In this document: positions 49,636-62,010 of the stretch, piece by piece
Numbering within the stretch: the first letter of the stretch is position 1
Layout: every line of letters begins with the position of its first letter
Assembly (NCBI GenBank): GCA_947579665.1
Contig: OX388349.1
Span: 18,198,459-18,262,458 of the forward strand
Length of the DNA stretch: 64,000 bases
DNA from: Sympetrum striolatum
Taxonomy: Eukaryota > Arthropoda > Insecta > Odonata > Libellulidae
Direction of reading: 5' to 3'
The notes under the pieces: model-generated
What the model was told of the DNA's origin: nothing
The model's database searches: none
What the model saw: only the letters and a program-made list of their open reading frames with translations
Translations under genes and position numbers: made by a program

Positions 49636-50063
49636 ATGATAGGGAGTTCTTGCTTAGCTGGAAGATGTATATTAAAACTCGGTTCAAGAAAAAAAATTAT
49701 ATAAGACCATGCTGTTCCTGGGTTCGATGCCCGAGCTCATTACAATTTCTCACATATGGAATATATGTGAAAAGTAGGACGTCGTTTAATGCAGTTGCAG
49801 CAAGTATTTCTGCTTGAGTTTTCACGCATGGTTAAAGATGGTGAACTGCTGTTGTGCTGCTTACTAAGTATCACCAGGAAGAACCGGGTTCGATGCCGGT
49901 CGGATAAAATGCAGCGAATTTTAAGAATATTTTCATTTTTTTTTTTGAGGACCCTCTCGATATGATGCCGACTTGAAATTCGTGTTATCGATATGCTTGC
50001 AGTATGCAAGCAACATTTTACTCGTATAATACATAATTCCTTCTCCAGATTCATTCATACATA
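49636..50063 (+). repeat. T-arm-bearing dispersed repeat, third copy
   Basis: Matches the copies at 1-660 in the same orientation, with box-B-like GGGTTCGATGCC twice (about 49722 and 49888). It ends in the hairpin TGCTTGCAGTATGCAAGCA and ACATTTTACTCGTA. That end is the inverted form of the start of the 1.1-kb units at 52777-56075, which links the two repeat groups. Confidence 0.75.
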
Positions 50064-50175
50064 CATGGGTGGACTAAAAAGTTTCCGACATTTCAACATT
50101 TCTCGACATGTTTTCTGAAAATTTTGTGAAGATTTCCGAAAAATCTGGGGTAGGAAACTTTTCAGACCACCCTCA
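50064..50175. mobile_element. Mariner-type MITE, copy 2
   Basis: The ends GGGTGGACTAAAAAGTTTCC and GGAAACTTTTCAGACCACCC enclose a body nearly identical to the copy at 43869-43990. A TA precedes the left end; the right flank is altered. Confidence 0.75.
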
Positions 50176-50397
50176 CATATATAGATAGATAGGTTACTAA
50201 TTCACAGGCTAAACCACAAGCGTCATTGACTTTAAAATTTTACAGCGTGTGTATTAATTGTTAAAAACTTCCCGATTTCTTCGTACTAACTATTTAAGAA
50301 GGAATTAACATATCTTAGGGTATGTGGAGTATATATTAATAATGACCCCTCGAACGCAACGATTTTATCGCTTTCTGTACGATCTCGGACCCCCCAA

Positions 50398-51150
50398 TAC
50401 GAGGTTGTCCCAAAAGTAAGATCACCAAGCGATTAGCGCCCGACGGAAATATTTTTTCAATTTAAATTTTATAATAAAATTTATGAATTTATTTTACTCA
50501 AGTTATACTACACTGCTACGTAGCTTGGATCTTCTTCTTTCTGTGAGAATCCAAGCCGACCAGATTAGATGCTTAGTTTGCGTCTGACACTCATTCGCGA
50601 TGGTTACTTCCACGTCGGCCATCGCCACCTCGTTTACCTTCCATGCTCACTCTGAATTCCGCTAGTTTATTCTTCTCTTCCTTTCAAGGGAGGAAATGAC
50701 GATTTCCATTCATCAATAAGTGAAGGAGACATATTGAACGAGCTGTATGTCTGCAGAAAATGTGAAGAAGATCTTCAGAGAATTTTCTGAAGGTCGAACG
50801 GAAGTTCATAGTGAACCATGTGACGCTATATACTCGAAGAATCATGGCAACAATGTTTTGGGAGCACTTTTTCTTGAGTCTGAAGAGACATTTTGGTGTA
50901 AAAAGGATGGAATAAGACAAGGAAGTGAAAACATGAGTCAATGAGTACCTAGAAAAGGAGCTGGCGGTGAGTTTCTATGCGGCTGGAATAAAAAACCTCT
51001 ATTGCGGCATGAAAAGTGCATCCAGGCTAATGGAAATTGTGTAGGAAAATAGCATTTATAAACACAATATACCTATATAAATATTTATTCGAATAAAGAT
51101 CTATTTTTTAATAGAGAGACAATAGTTTTGGTACATGCTTCGTTCGAAAA
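50398..51150 (+). pseudogene. Mariner-type transposon relic with internal deletion
   Basis: The left end TACGAGGTTGTCCCAAAAGT is mariner-like; a degraded inverted partner lies near 51125-51150. The frame at 50747 encodes MSAENVKKIFREFSEGRTEVHSEP, in which the helix plus EGRTEVH matches the end of the mariner DNA-binding region. Near 50965-51040 a segment SFYAAGIKNL..RL resembles the transposase C-terminus. The catalytic region between is missing. It lies just downstream of the LRR gene's poly(A) signal. Confidence 0.62.
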
Positions 51151-51224
51151 CATAGATAACGCACCTGGGAAGTCCAATAATCGGGGATAAGTGACAGAAT
51201 TTGATCAGAAAAACATTAGACAGC

Positions 51225-51230
51225 TTTATT
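51225..51230 (-). terminator. Poly(A) signal AATAAA of the LRR gene
   Basis: AATAAA on the minus strand, 16 bases after the stop codon of the LRR gene. It is the canonical cleavage signal and supports 51247 as the true end of the coding sequence. Confidence 0.75.
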
Positions 51231-51246
51231 TATATTAACAATGGCA

Positions 51247-51367
51247 TTATTTGATTTCTATAATATCCATATCTTCTGATAAAAAGCAAAACCCCATCAA
51301 TGGAAGAAGATGATGCATCCAAGTTTCCGTAGCAAGCACCAACCTTCCATTCACACTTTCCGGATAC
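51247..51367 (-). CDS. LRR gene, last exon (end of C-terminal cap)
   Basis: The acceptor TGTAATTCTCAG precedes 51367. The first base completes the AG| codon left by the previous exon. Thirty-nine codons follow, ending in TAA (51249-51247). The peptide YPESVNGRLVLATETW...GFC supplies the final cysteine of the LRRCT cap. The protein then ends after 12 more residues without a membrane segment, so the product is probably secreted. A GPI signal is not evident. The exon is too short for an ORF scan; the exact phase match with the previous exon is the main support. Confidence 0.75.
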
Positions 51368-51560
51368 CTGAGAATTACAGCATTCGTGCAAGTAATAAAA
51401 AAAATTTGTAAATGCAGTTGAGATGAAGAGCCTATATTATTTTAATGATATACATATAAAATCATAACCAATTCATCAATCAAGAGTACCTATGAAAACA
51501 AAGGATTCAATTAGAAATGCCGAGCCTATATTTAAGAATGTCATATTTTATGTCCGTTAC

Positions 51561-51772
51561 CTGCATTTTAAATTGGTGGCGTCTATCCTCGCTTGCAGCA
51601 CCCAGTCTATCCCTTTAGTTCGCCACAGTTCGCTGGCGAGAACTACGTCTTCCTCTAGAACACGAAGAAAAGGAATAACTTTGCATCCGCATTCAAATGG
51701 ATTATTTCCCAATAGAATAGTTGCATGGCTGTATTTGTGCTTTCCGCATTTTGTGGTAATGTTCCGGACCAA
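51561..51772 (-). CDS. LRR gene, exon with LRRCT cap
   Basis: The acceptor CTCATTTTCTTACAG precedes 51772 and the donor GTAACG follows 51561. The exon is 212 bp, entering in phase 0 and leaving in phase 2. It encodes the last repeat strand and NPFECGCKVIPFLRVL, the hallmark CxC start of a leucine-rich-repeat C-terminal cap, and reaches the third cysteine in LKC. It joins smoothly to the exon ending at 57267. The following intron is only 193 bp; the preceding one is 5494 bp. Confidence 0.85.
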
Positions 51773-51879
51773 CTGTAAGAAAATGAGTTTATTTCTATAT
51801 TTAAGTGATACTTTTCTACAACTATTCATTGAGATCAGTTTCTTTCTGTGAATTCCATTTCTGCACATTATCACACAGT

Positions 51880-52776
51880 GGAATCATATAAAGTAAGTCA
51901 CACTCCTTTTCAATATGGTAATTATTTGTGATGATAGCAATATTTTCGAAAATTGATAAATTCAATTTCGAGGTGTAAGGCGCATAATTGCCATAATCTT
52001 TATGCCAGATCCGAATACTAACCCTGTTGATGAAATCGGGTTATTTTTCAGACAGAGGAAAGCCAGTTAAATATTCTAATCTCAAAATTAATTTTTTAAA
52101 TATTTCATCAGGCTCTCTCGCAGCTATCCATATATCGAATTATAAATACTGTTCCATCTTCTGCAGGAACTCGCAAACTGTCTCAAATTATCTCAAGCGT
52201 TATTGAGGATAATTTTCCAAATTTTGACAAAGAGAGCCTCATAAGTAGGATGAAGTAGTATAACTTCCTATTTTTCAATCTGAAAATTAATGAAACATAT
52301 ATCCTGTAATTAATTTTTGAATAAAATTTAGTAATACCTTAAAAAATTAGAATTTTGTAACAACTCTCTAATACTTAATTATAATCGGCAAACTGCTTCG
52401 TTACTCTCAAATGGTAAAATATTAAATGATGTAAAAATATCTTCCTTTGTGCTAAGTTTGAGGGTAATTATTATATTGGTTGAAAAACACATTATTTGTA
52501 AATTTATCACTGAATGAATATTTTATTACTGTATATAATTTGGAATTACACGATATGATAGTTTTTCTTCTTGGAACCCTTCCCTGTCAAATCTCGGGAA
52601 ATGACTTAAAAGGTGAAATGACATATTCCACACTAGTTTACATGCAATTAAAAATTGTAGTCCCTTTGATTTCTAAACACAATTTTAAAAAGAATTATAA
52701 ATCACTCATTGTAAATAATACATAAAATATGTTATTGTATCATTCATATGTATTTTTTATAATTTATATTATATAC
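51880..52776. other. Intronic sequence without recognised features
   Basis: Part of LRR intron 2. AT-rich, with no coding similarity and no repeat I recognise. Confidence 0.5.
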
Positions 52777-53870
52777 GAGTAAAATGTAGCTTGCATACTG
52801 CAAGCAGATCAACAACACTAATTTCATATCGGCATTATATCGGGACGTTCCTGAAAAGGAAAAAAAAGGACTGAAAATATTCTTAAAATTTGCTTCAATT
52901 TAATCGTGTAGCATCGAACCCAGGTCTTTCTGGTGAACCTACTATGCAGCACAACAGAAGATCACCATCTATAACTATGTGTGAAATTTGAAGCAGAAAT
53001 ATTGGCTGCAACTGCCGGAAACGACGTCCAGCTTTTCACGAATGTAAATGGCTCTCTGGATTCGAACCAAGGACGATCTTGGAAATCTGAAACATGCATT
53101 CGAAATATATCTATGATTTCTATCTATATGCCGAATCTCACGTTTCTATATCATTGGAAAAGGGTTCAAAATAATTCATAAAATTCGGATCAACTACTGA
53201 TTGTAGAGACGCCTGGTGTCGAACCCAGGACACATTGGTAACTGTGAATGCACAGGTTGATTTGTGAGGACCTGATCTTATTTTATGCAAAGTTTGAAGT
53301 CGATATCATGCCGGGAAGAACATAAAAATTGTTTCCGTTATCTCCGTAAGAAATACATTGAAGAATTTAAATGGCCCTCTGGGATCGAACCAAGGAACAT
53401 CAGGGAAAACATAAAAATTGATTATGAAATATATTCATGATATCTATCCACGTGCTGTGTTTCAAGTATCCATGCCATCGGGAAGGGGCCCAAAAAAATC
53501 TTAAAAATAGCCACAATGCATTTTAAACGGCCGATTTTTGCCTCGACCTAGCATCGAACCCAGGATATTTTCCGTAAAACTCATTTATGTTTTCGATAGA
53601 TCATGACCATATATATAGGCTCCTTGAGTTTTGATTCTCTTCCTATCCGGAAAGTATTTTTTTTTAATTCCCGAAAATCGAAGTAATGCATTTAAACAGG
53701 AAAAATCGGGACTTTGGGGCCCTCTGGAATCGAACCCATGACACTGAGGTTCAAAGTCGCAATTTTTCTGGAGGTTACACATTATGGCCAATACGTCGTA
53801 AAAATTTCAAGTCAATCACGCTTGTGGTTTAGGCTGTGAATTAGTATCCTATCTATCTATATAGGTATAC
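52777..53870 (-). repeat. 1.1-kb higher-order repeat, unit 1, six box-B-like motifs
   Basis: The unit starts with the hairpin GCTTGCATACTGCAAGC and ends with GTTTAGxCTGTGAATTAGTA. Inside, a box-B-like T-arm (minus strand GGTTCGA) recurs about every 150-175 bp, near 52914, 53062, 53218, 53384, 53554 and 53730. The motif near 53062 contains the exact box B GGTTCGAATCC. The intervening sequences are diverged versions of one another (TTTCAAGTTTCxATG, AAxGGxCCAAAA), so the unit itself was built from a roughly 165-bp monomer. It lies in LRR intron 2. Confidence 0.85.
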
Positions 53871-54995
53871 GAGTAAAATGTTGCTTGCATACTGCAAGCA
53901 GATCGACAACACTATTTTCATGTCGGCATCATATCGAGACGGCCATCAAAAGAAAAAAGTGGATTGAAATTTTTCTTAAAATTCGCTGAAATTCCATCGT
54001 CTAGTATTGAACCCGGGTCTTACTGGTGAACCTACTATGAAACACAATAGAACATCACCATCTCTAACTATGTGTGAAAATTCAAGCAGAAATATGGGCT
54101 ACAACTGCCTCAAAAGACGTTCTAATTTTCACGAATTTAAATGGCTCTCTGGATTCGAGCCAAGGACGATCTTGGAAATCTAAAACATGTTTCTGAAAGT
54201 TACTTATGATCTCTATCTATATGCCGAATTTGAAGTTTCTATATTATTGGGAAAGGGTTCAAAATAGTTCCTAAAAATTGAATTAATTACTGATTGTAGA
54301 GACGCCTGGTGTCGAACCCAGGACCTACTGGCAGCTGTGAAAACACATTATGACTTGGTTTGACCTGATCTTATTAAATGCAAAGTTTGAAGTCAACAAC
54401 TTAACTTAGGAAGTACCTAAAATTTGCTTCCGTAATCTCCATAAGAAATGCATTGTAGGATGTAAATGGTCCTCTGGGATCGAACCAAGGACCATCAGCG
54501 AGTTCTTAAATTTTATTATAAGATATATTTATGATATATATCCACGTGCCAAGTTTCAAGTTTCCAAGTCATCTGTAAGTAATTAAAAAAAATCTTAAAA
54601 ATCGCAATGTAAATTAAACGGGAGAATATTTGCCCTGACCTAGCATCGAACCAAGGATAATATTTGTAGATATCTTTGTGGTTTCCTTTAGATATACACG
54701 GCATCTAGCGATCTCTTGAATTTCAACTCTCAACTCTTCCGGGAAGTGCCTCAAAACATTTTTCGAAATTCCCCGCCATGTAATCTTATGGGGAAAATCG
54801 CGACTTTTGGGCCTTCTGGAGTCGAACCCATGACACCTAGGTTCAAAGTCGGCTTTTTTCTAGCGGTTGTACGTTATGGCCAATACGTCGTAAAAAGTTC
54901 GAGTCAATGACGCCAGTAGTTTAGCCTGTGAATTAGTATCCTATCTGGGTATATACATGAATGAATCCGGAGAAGCATCTATATATAATAGATAC
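53871..54995 (-). repeat. 1.1-kb higher-order repeat, unit 2
   Basis: Same order of landmarks as unit 1, with box-B-like motifs near 54010, 54155, 54310, 54480, 54645 and 54820, and the 36-bp repeat at its end (54950-54995). Some motifs are mutated (TTGAACCC, TTCGAGCC). Confidence 0.85.
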
Positions 54996-56075
54996 GAGTA
55001 AAATGTTGCTTGCATACTGCAAGCAGATCGACAACACTATTTTCATGTTGGCATCATATCGGGACGGCCATCAAAAGAAAAAAATGGATTGAAATTTTTC
55101 TTAAAATTCGCTGAAATTCCATCGTCTGGCATCGAACCAGGGTCTTTACCGTTGAACTTACTATGCAGCACAATAGAACATCGCCATCTCTAACTATGTG
55201 TGAAAATTCAAGAAGAAATATGGGCTACACCTGCCTCAAAAGACGTTCTAATTTTCACGAATTTAAATGGCTCTCTGGATTCGAACCAAGGACGATCTTG
55301 GAAATCTAAAAAGTGTTTCTGAAAGTTATTTATGATCTCTATCTACATGCCGAATTTCAAGTTTCTATATTGTTGGAAAAGGGTTCGAAATAATTATTGA
55401 AAATCGGATCAGTTACTGATTGTAGAGACGCCTGGTGTCGAACCCAGGACACATTGACAGCTGGGAATGCACAGTTTGATTTGCATACACTTAATCTTTC
55501 TTAATACAAAGTTTGAAGTCTTTATCGTGCCGGGAAGTACCTATAATTTGTTTCCGTTATCTCCGTAAGAAATGCATTGAGGAATTTAAATGGCCCTCTG
55601 GGATCGAACCAAGGACCATAAGCGAATAAAAAAAATTTGATTATGAAATATATTTATGATTTCTAACCCCATGCCAAATTTCAAGTTTCCATGCATTCGG
55701 AAAGGGGTCCAAAAAAAATATTAAAAATCTCCACAATGCGTTTTAAACGGCCGATTTTCGCCCCGACCTAGCATCGAACCCAGGATAATTTTCGTAAAAC
55801 TCATTTATGTTTTCGATAGATCATGTTCATATATATAGGCTCCTTGAGTTTTAATTCTCTACCTGTCCGGAAAGTATTTTTTTTTAATTCCCGAAAATCA
55901 AAGCAATGCATTCAAACGGGAAAAATCGGGAGTTTGGGGCCCTCTGGAATCGAACCCATGACACTGAGGTTCAAAATCGCAATTTTTCTGGAGGTTATAC
56001 GTTATGGCCAATATGTCGTAAAAATTTCAAGCCATTGACGCTAGTGGTTTAGCCTGTGACTTTGTATCCTCTCTA
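54996..56075 (-). repeat. 1.1-kb higher-order repeat, unit 3
   Basis: Six box-B-like motifs lie near 55130, 55280, 55438, 55603, 55772 and 55950. Unit 3 resembles unit 1 most in its last third (ATATATAGGCTCCTTGAGTT occurs in both), which indicates alternation or exchange between units. Confidence 0.85.
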
Positions 56076-56186
56076 TATATATATATATATATATATGATA
56101 TATGAATGAATCCGGAGAAGCATCTATATATAATAGATAGATATCCATGAATGAATCCGGAGAAGCATCTATATATAATAGATGTT
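56076..56186 (+). repeat. TA microsatellite and 36-bp repeats
   Basis: A short TA run (about 56077-56095) is followed by two copies of the GAATGAATCCGGAGAAG + CTATATATAATAGAT unit seen at 2087-2205. Confidence 0.75.
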
Positions 56187-56482
56187 AAAATTTATTTGGC
56201 ATTCTGTTTCTATTATTTTTCATAAAAGCTCTTAATAATTATTCTCTTTACAAATGCTGTTTATGTTTATTTATTGTAACATCTTATACGTAAATGTTAT
56301 TACTTATAATGATGATAGTGATATTTATGTTTAAAATCTAATAATTTGTGATATTAATTTCCATATTTGTGATATTTTATACTTAAAACCTCCTATTGTT
56401 TATTTTATTTTATACATTTAATGCTGCTATGAAATATTGGTGCTGTGACATTTTTTGTAACAAAAGGTTACATCCTGTTGAA

Positions 56483-56870
56483 TCTATAGTATAAAATAGA
56501 GTGTGGGTATGTATGTTCGCTAAAAACTCGAGAACCGAGAGTCGCAAAACTTTGAAATTTTCTACATTATTAAAAGTCGACCTCGCGCAGAGTTAAGGCT
56601 ACTTTAATTTTTACTTAATTTCCCTAAAGTCCACGGTTCGAACCCAGACGGGTCAAAACGTTTCCATAAGAAATGCACGTAGAGGTCAGTTTTTCGTAGC
56701 AGGTTTTATTTCTTTGCAAAATTAAATTAGAAATAATGATCCTAGAAAGTCGAATCAAGCACCGAAAGAAGGAAAATAGAATAAAATTTCTTATTATGTT
56801 CGTAAAATATCGTTTTCGATTCGAAATTGCGCACAATTAGATAAAGTACGTGAACATTTTATCGAAATTT
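56483..56870 (+). mobile_element. Helitron-like 5' fragment
   Basis: Starts TCTATAGTATAAAATAGAG after an A and matches 1047-1440 closely (GCTAAAAACTCGAGAACC, a box-B-like GGTTCGAACCCAGACGGG, TTTCCATAAGAAAT). No 3' hairpin with CTAG follows, so the copy is truncated. It lies in LRR intron 2, antisense to the gene. Confidence 0.65.
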
Positions 56871-57266
56871 TGAGGTCATAAACAACCCATCCCCCTGACG
56901 ATCAATTAACGACGGTGTAATTCCGTAAGAAGACATGGAAAATGAATGCCCAGAAACAATTAATGCTGTAAGATATCTATTATATATAATTCCTTCTCCG
57001 GATTAATTCATATATATATGTACCCAGATAGGATACTAATTCACAGGCTAAACCACAAGCATCATTGATTTGAAATTTTTAAATTTTTACAGCGTATAGG
57101 ACCTAAAGGTGTTTGGAGTAATTTTGGATTTTGTGTCAATTGCACGTTGGATGAAACCTTATCAGTCGCACGTCAATTCGCTAAGTATGAACATGCCTTA
57201 AAATAAAAACATGATAATATAATTATCATAAATCAGTCAACAAATTTCACAGTCATTACCGCTCAC

Positions 57267-57509
57267 CATTGTATGAGGAAGATGTATGCTTCCAATCAAA
57301 TTGTTCCTTAGATCCACTGTTAGGTTGTGGGAAAGATGGTGAGGCTCACCATTTCCATTTATGCCCATAATATAAGAGGAGAACAGCAGTTCTTGATAAG
57401 CTAGATATTTTATCTTGTTGTAGCTAAGATCCAGGATCCTCAGCTTAGGGTTATTTAATCGGAAATCTAAAGCAATGTCCGTTATCTCGTTGTGAGCCAG
57501 GTACAGCTC
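57267..57509 (-). CDS. LRR gene, exon with three repeats
   Basis: The acceptor TTTTCCTCAAAG precedes 57509 and the donor GTGAGC follows 57267. The 243-bp exon is in phase 0 at both ends. It encodes ELYLAHNEI (completing LEELYLAHNEI across the junction with exon 1), LRILDLSYNKIKYL and LTVDLRNNLIGSI, all matching LxxLxLxxNxI. If the donor were not used the frame would stop at 57237, giving a short alternative tail ending in CEIC. Confidence 0.85.
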
Positions 57510-58938
57510 CTTTGAGGAAAACACAAAATGCCGTTGAAAAGAGAGAAAACAAAATAAATCTTGGTACAATTAATTGCAGTTAGTTTTCGAGTTGCTGAGA
57601 GTTTCTTTGAAATGTTCCATAATAATACTTCCACTTTACTTTTCGTTATTCTTGCTTATTTTAGTCCTGACTTGTAAGAATTAAATAGATAAATTACACA
57701 GAAATTAAAGATAAGGTGTTAGAACAGAGTGAAACCCCATGACGCTGAGGTGAATCCAAACTTCTTTCATATTATGATTTTCGTCAGGCATTGATTTTTG
57801 AACGTAATTGTTACATGACATGGCATGCAATTAACACCCTGAGAACATGTAAGCACGTATTTAACATTCTCCGGCTATTTGCGAGTGATATAAGTAATTA
57901 TAGGAGAAAGTATCGCGTTTATCACGTATTAGTGGAATCACAAGCAAACGGGAACACCGGTCAGAGTCAATTGACATTATTTTCTTAAAAATTGCCTCAG
58001 TATGATCTCGTACCTCATTATCAAGTTATGATTTTTCTACAAAGGATTCGTTGAATGAAATAAGAACATTCGGTATCAATACGCCATAGGCTCCCTTATT
58101 TATACATGGTGTATTTTCTTTAGCAGCCGCGCATATATGGATACCCACTAAATTCTAAATGGACCATTGTAATGCTCACTAGTCCTATACACTGCCACTT
58201 TGCCAGCAGGACATATGAGCACAACCATCAAGGGTCACCAACAGCGAAGGTAAGACTGTCTGCTTTCTTGTGTAATAGTTCCCATCATGCTACTTTTATC
58301 CCAAAAAGAAACATCTTGCCATGGGAAGCTGCACCATAATGATCTAAAATAGCAATGAGCGGAGGGGAAAGCTAGGATGCAGCTCATTTACCTCTAAAAC
58401 CCTGCAACCAAATGAAGCCCAACTTTCGAGTTCGACATACGATTAAATCACCTCCACACGTAGATAATAGTCTACTCCCTATGTAAATATTACATTCTGA
58501 TTTGGATTAGACCAGAGGAGGTCCGTATTTTTTACAAGAAATGCTTGTAAAAGTCACTTTCGCTCTTTACAAGCTTTATTTTAATAGAAAAAATTAATTA
58601 GAGAGTATGATGATATAGGAGAAGCAACGGAATTATTTATTGTCATTCGTTTCTTGCAATCGAATTCGGCCGATTTTACTAAAGCATGGTAGTTGTTATG
58701 CGATGCTAATTCCAGCCAATTAAAAAGGAAAGAGATTAAAATCAAGTAAGGTAGTAATATAAGTGTTCAAAACTTTCTCTTCTGATATAAGTAATTGTGG
58801 AACCTCGGAAAGCTTAAAATTAATTTGCCATGTTATATGTACTCGAATCTTTAGGAAATCCTTTTAACTGACCGTTTATTTCCGTAGCATTCTCGACCAT
58901 GAACGATGCTCCATTTACTGAAACATTTTTATTACATA

Positions 58939-61833
58939 CTAGTGGAGTGCCCGTTGATTCTCAACGGAAAAATGAATGCAAATCGAAAGTAATGAAATTT
59001 AGATATGAAAAAATTTAGATATGAGAACTCTTAAATTTATGAAAAAACAATACTTCTCTTCATCCTATGTGTCTTACGAAATCACAAAAACAGCTACACA
59101 AATGTAAATCACAGAATAAACTAATGCACCAGTCGCTACAACAAATAGAGGAAACAACTGAGTACCAAATGAATGTTGACGGAATCACAAAAATAGCGAC
59201 ACAAATCTTGTAAACCACAAACGAAAACGAATGAACCAGTCGCTTAGCACGTCCAATATGTCCGAACGACAATGAGCGAGTGACCAAAATCATCGCAACT
59301 ATTAAATAAACGGTCACAAACGAATTACGATGTATAGTATTTAATCTAATTAGAACTTGTCCTTTTATGAATGAACACTTAATTTATCCTTAAGATGGTT
59401 TCGACTGTTCTTTAATTTAATTACTAAACACTTAATAACTAACCCTCTGCTGTAAAATTAACTGTTAGAATTGTGAAAAAAATTAGCATCCTATTGATAA
59501 TGTAAGCGGCGCATCTGTTTAATTATATCGCAATAATTATTTGACCATCATGTTGCAAAATCAGAGTAAACTCTTACCTCTTCTCTTGAATAGGATTTAA
59601 TTTAATTTCAATGTTTTCAGATCCCGTTGGCGAAAAATATTGTCTTCCGATATTTTTATAAATGTGGAATGAAAAAACTTAATCCAAGCGAAAGTATACA
59701 TTCAAAATTATGGGAGTTATCTCATTTAAGCGATGTAATCGGTAATGTAGTGATAAGAAATGCTCGCAAGTTTTTCTCGCGATCTTTCCTCAAAATTTTA
59801 TGAAATTCGAATAACAAAAATTAATTACATTTCCTTTACTTGGCCATTTATTTTTCTGTCTCATTTGCATGATTTAACTCGCAACCAAGAAGAAAAACTA
59901 TAAATTCTGCTTTAACCTCACAGTACATCTAAAACGAACAAAAATAGAAAGAAGATGTACCAAGAACAGCAAAACCAATTTTCAATATAAGTATAGGAAT
60001 AATTCAAATCATTTGCGATTGTTTTCGGTGATTTCGGCAAATAATTGAAATTCAGGGACATAGTTCCTATAGTAAAAATATTCGTTGATGATATAATCTC
60101 ATGTAAAAGGATAAAATACCTGAAAAGTTTTTCGGAGTTAAATATCGAATTAAAAGCAAATCATGTACATACAACCAATGATTCTTTGGAGAGAAATTCT
60201 ATAGTGTATTTAAATGAAAACGTGAAGTAAATGAACGAAAATGATTTCAAAGGTTAAACATCTTGTCAGTTGAATTTTTTTTAATTATGCTTATTCAACT
60301 AAATTCTTATTCAGTTTATCCAATATTACTAACCTAGGCATACAATCTATTTTTACAGCAATAATAAGAATATGTACACGTATATTTTATTTCTTTCGAT
60401 AATTGTCTAGAGTCCGCAAAATGAAAACTACTTTGATTTTTTTTAATAATTAAACCCTGTAACATACGGAATGCATATTGAATCATATTTCAAATGATAA
60501 TATTTGAGCAGCCAGCATAGAACCGAAGCATAAAAATAAAGGACAGCCGCCCAAAATCTGAGAGAGGTGTTCCATATTTTATAGTCTAATAAACTTAATA
60601 ACGTATCGGCAATCGCTTAACACGAACATTTAAACATATTATATAAGATATACCAAAATACCAATATGTATGATTATCACTATCAAGAAAAGATATAGGT
60701 GGATAGTACCTATACTTAAACACACCAATAGATGATCCACTAAAACATATCTTGGCTTAATTTCCAATTCTATATCTAAAAACACAAAATCCGTTTACCT
60801 TTCCAGTCCGGCATAAAAGGATTGAGATTCCTTGCTGCTTAAATTCCAATTCTTTACACTTCAAAGAAAGCAATCACTGAATTCAGGGGTATTTCACCGA
60901 TCTTGATTGATTCATTAAATGCACGGCGGGACGCTATATGAAACAATTAGTATTTAGATCGGAAATTAAGAATGAGAAAGTTATCAACTTACCAAGCTAA
61001 GAAGATATAATTACTTTATATGAGAAAAGAAGATTCATTTAATACGACGATAAACATCAATTTCACGTAAAGAATCAACAAACACTGGTGTTGCTATAAA
61101 CAAAGCTTGGTTGTTGATGATGCGCTAATGCTAACGAATTTGAATTTAAAGATATCGAGATTGGCCTTGACGACGGGTTGTTTAGAATATCAGATTCTCA
61201 TAAAATTTTCGTATTTAACTTACTAATTCTCACAACTTCGAAGTGAAAGCAATATTCTACGACCAAAATAAAAAAACTGTATTCTATTTCCTTTGTTTTG
61301 GTGTTAGTTTTAGTTTCAAAGGACCTTTATTTCTAATTTAATTTTGTTAAAGAAAAGTTTCGTGCAAATGATAAAAATGTCTTCCCATGTATTTCTTATG
61401 GAAACTATTCGACCCTCTGGAGTCGAACCGAGTACAGTTGGGTCAACAAAAATTAGCCTATCATTTGCGCTAGGGAGTCTTTTAATATTGTACGAATTTT
61501 GAAATTTTGAAAATAATTAACTTTAGAGTTATAGCGTGAAATAGATTTTTGACCCCGACTGGGGACGAACTGGGGACAGCTAGGTGGATAAAAGGTAGCC
61601 TATGTCACTCCCCGGATGACAAATGACCATCATACCAAATTTCATCAAAATCGGTTGGATAGTTTTTGAGTGATGCTGTAACATCCAGACAGACAGACAG
61701 ACAGACATGAAAATTTCTGAAACCTGTTTCGGACTCTGGAACAACCCCAGTATCCAGCAATACAACTTTTTTAAATCGGATCAATGTACAGAAACGACCC
61801 CCTCTACAGATTTATTATATATATAGATATAGA
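58939..61833 (-). mobile_element. Non-autonomous Helitron, 2.9 kb, in LRR intron 1
   Basis: On the minus strand it starts with TCTATATCTATATATATAAT (61833) after an A. It ends with the hairpin CCGTTGA / TCAACGG, an 8-base spacer and CTAG (58942-58939) before a T. TC start, hairpin, CTAG end and insertion between A and T are the four Helitron hallmarks. No Rep/helicase gene is present. Near the 5' end are two T-arm-like motifs (61415-61430 and 61555-61575) and an AAATTTCATCAAAATCGG segment followed by a CAGA run. It lies in the same orientation as the LRR gene. Confidence 0.78.
61687..61708. repeat. CAGA tetranucleotide run
   Basis: About five CAGA units after AAAATCGGTTGGATAG...TGTAACATC, a combination familiar from arthropod dispersed repeats. 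It lies within the Helitron. Confidence 0.85.
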
Positions 61834-62010
61834 TTTAATAATCTAAAAGAAGTATTTTCCGAAGGATTACTCATAACATACTTTAATAACTAGTCTAGAA
61901 CTATTGCAATCACTACATAATTCTTATATGAGTACGAGTGAGAATTTTGTTCTATTAGACCGAAGGGAAACTTATTTAGCTAAAAACAGAAAATAGTCAA
62001 AACTACTCAC

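Noticed and set aside
52777..56075. CRISPR array or a cluster of functional tRNA genes
   Set aside because: The repeats are long, diverged and eukaryotic in context; only the T-arm is recognisable and no acceptor or anticodon arms can be folded consistently.
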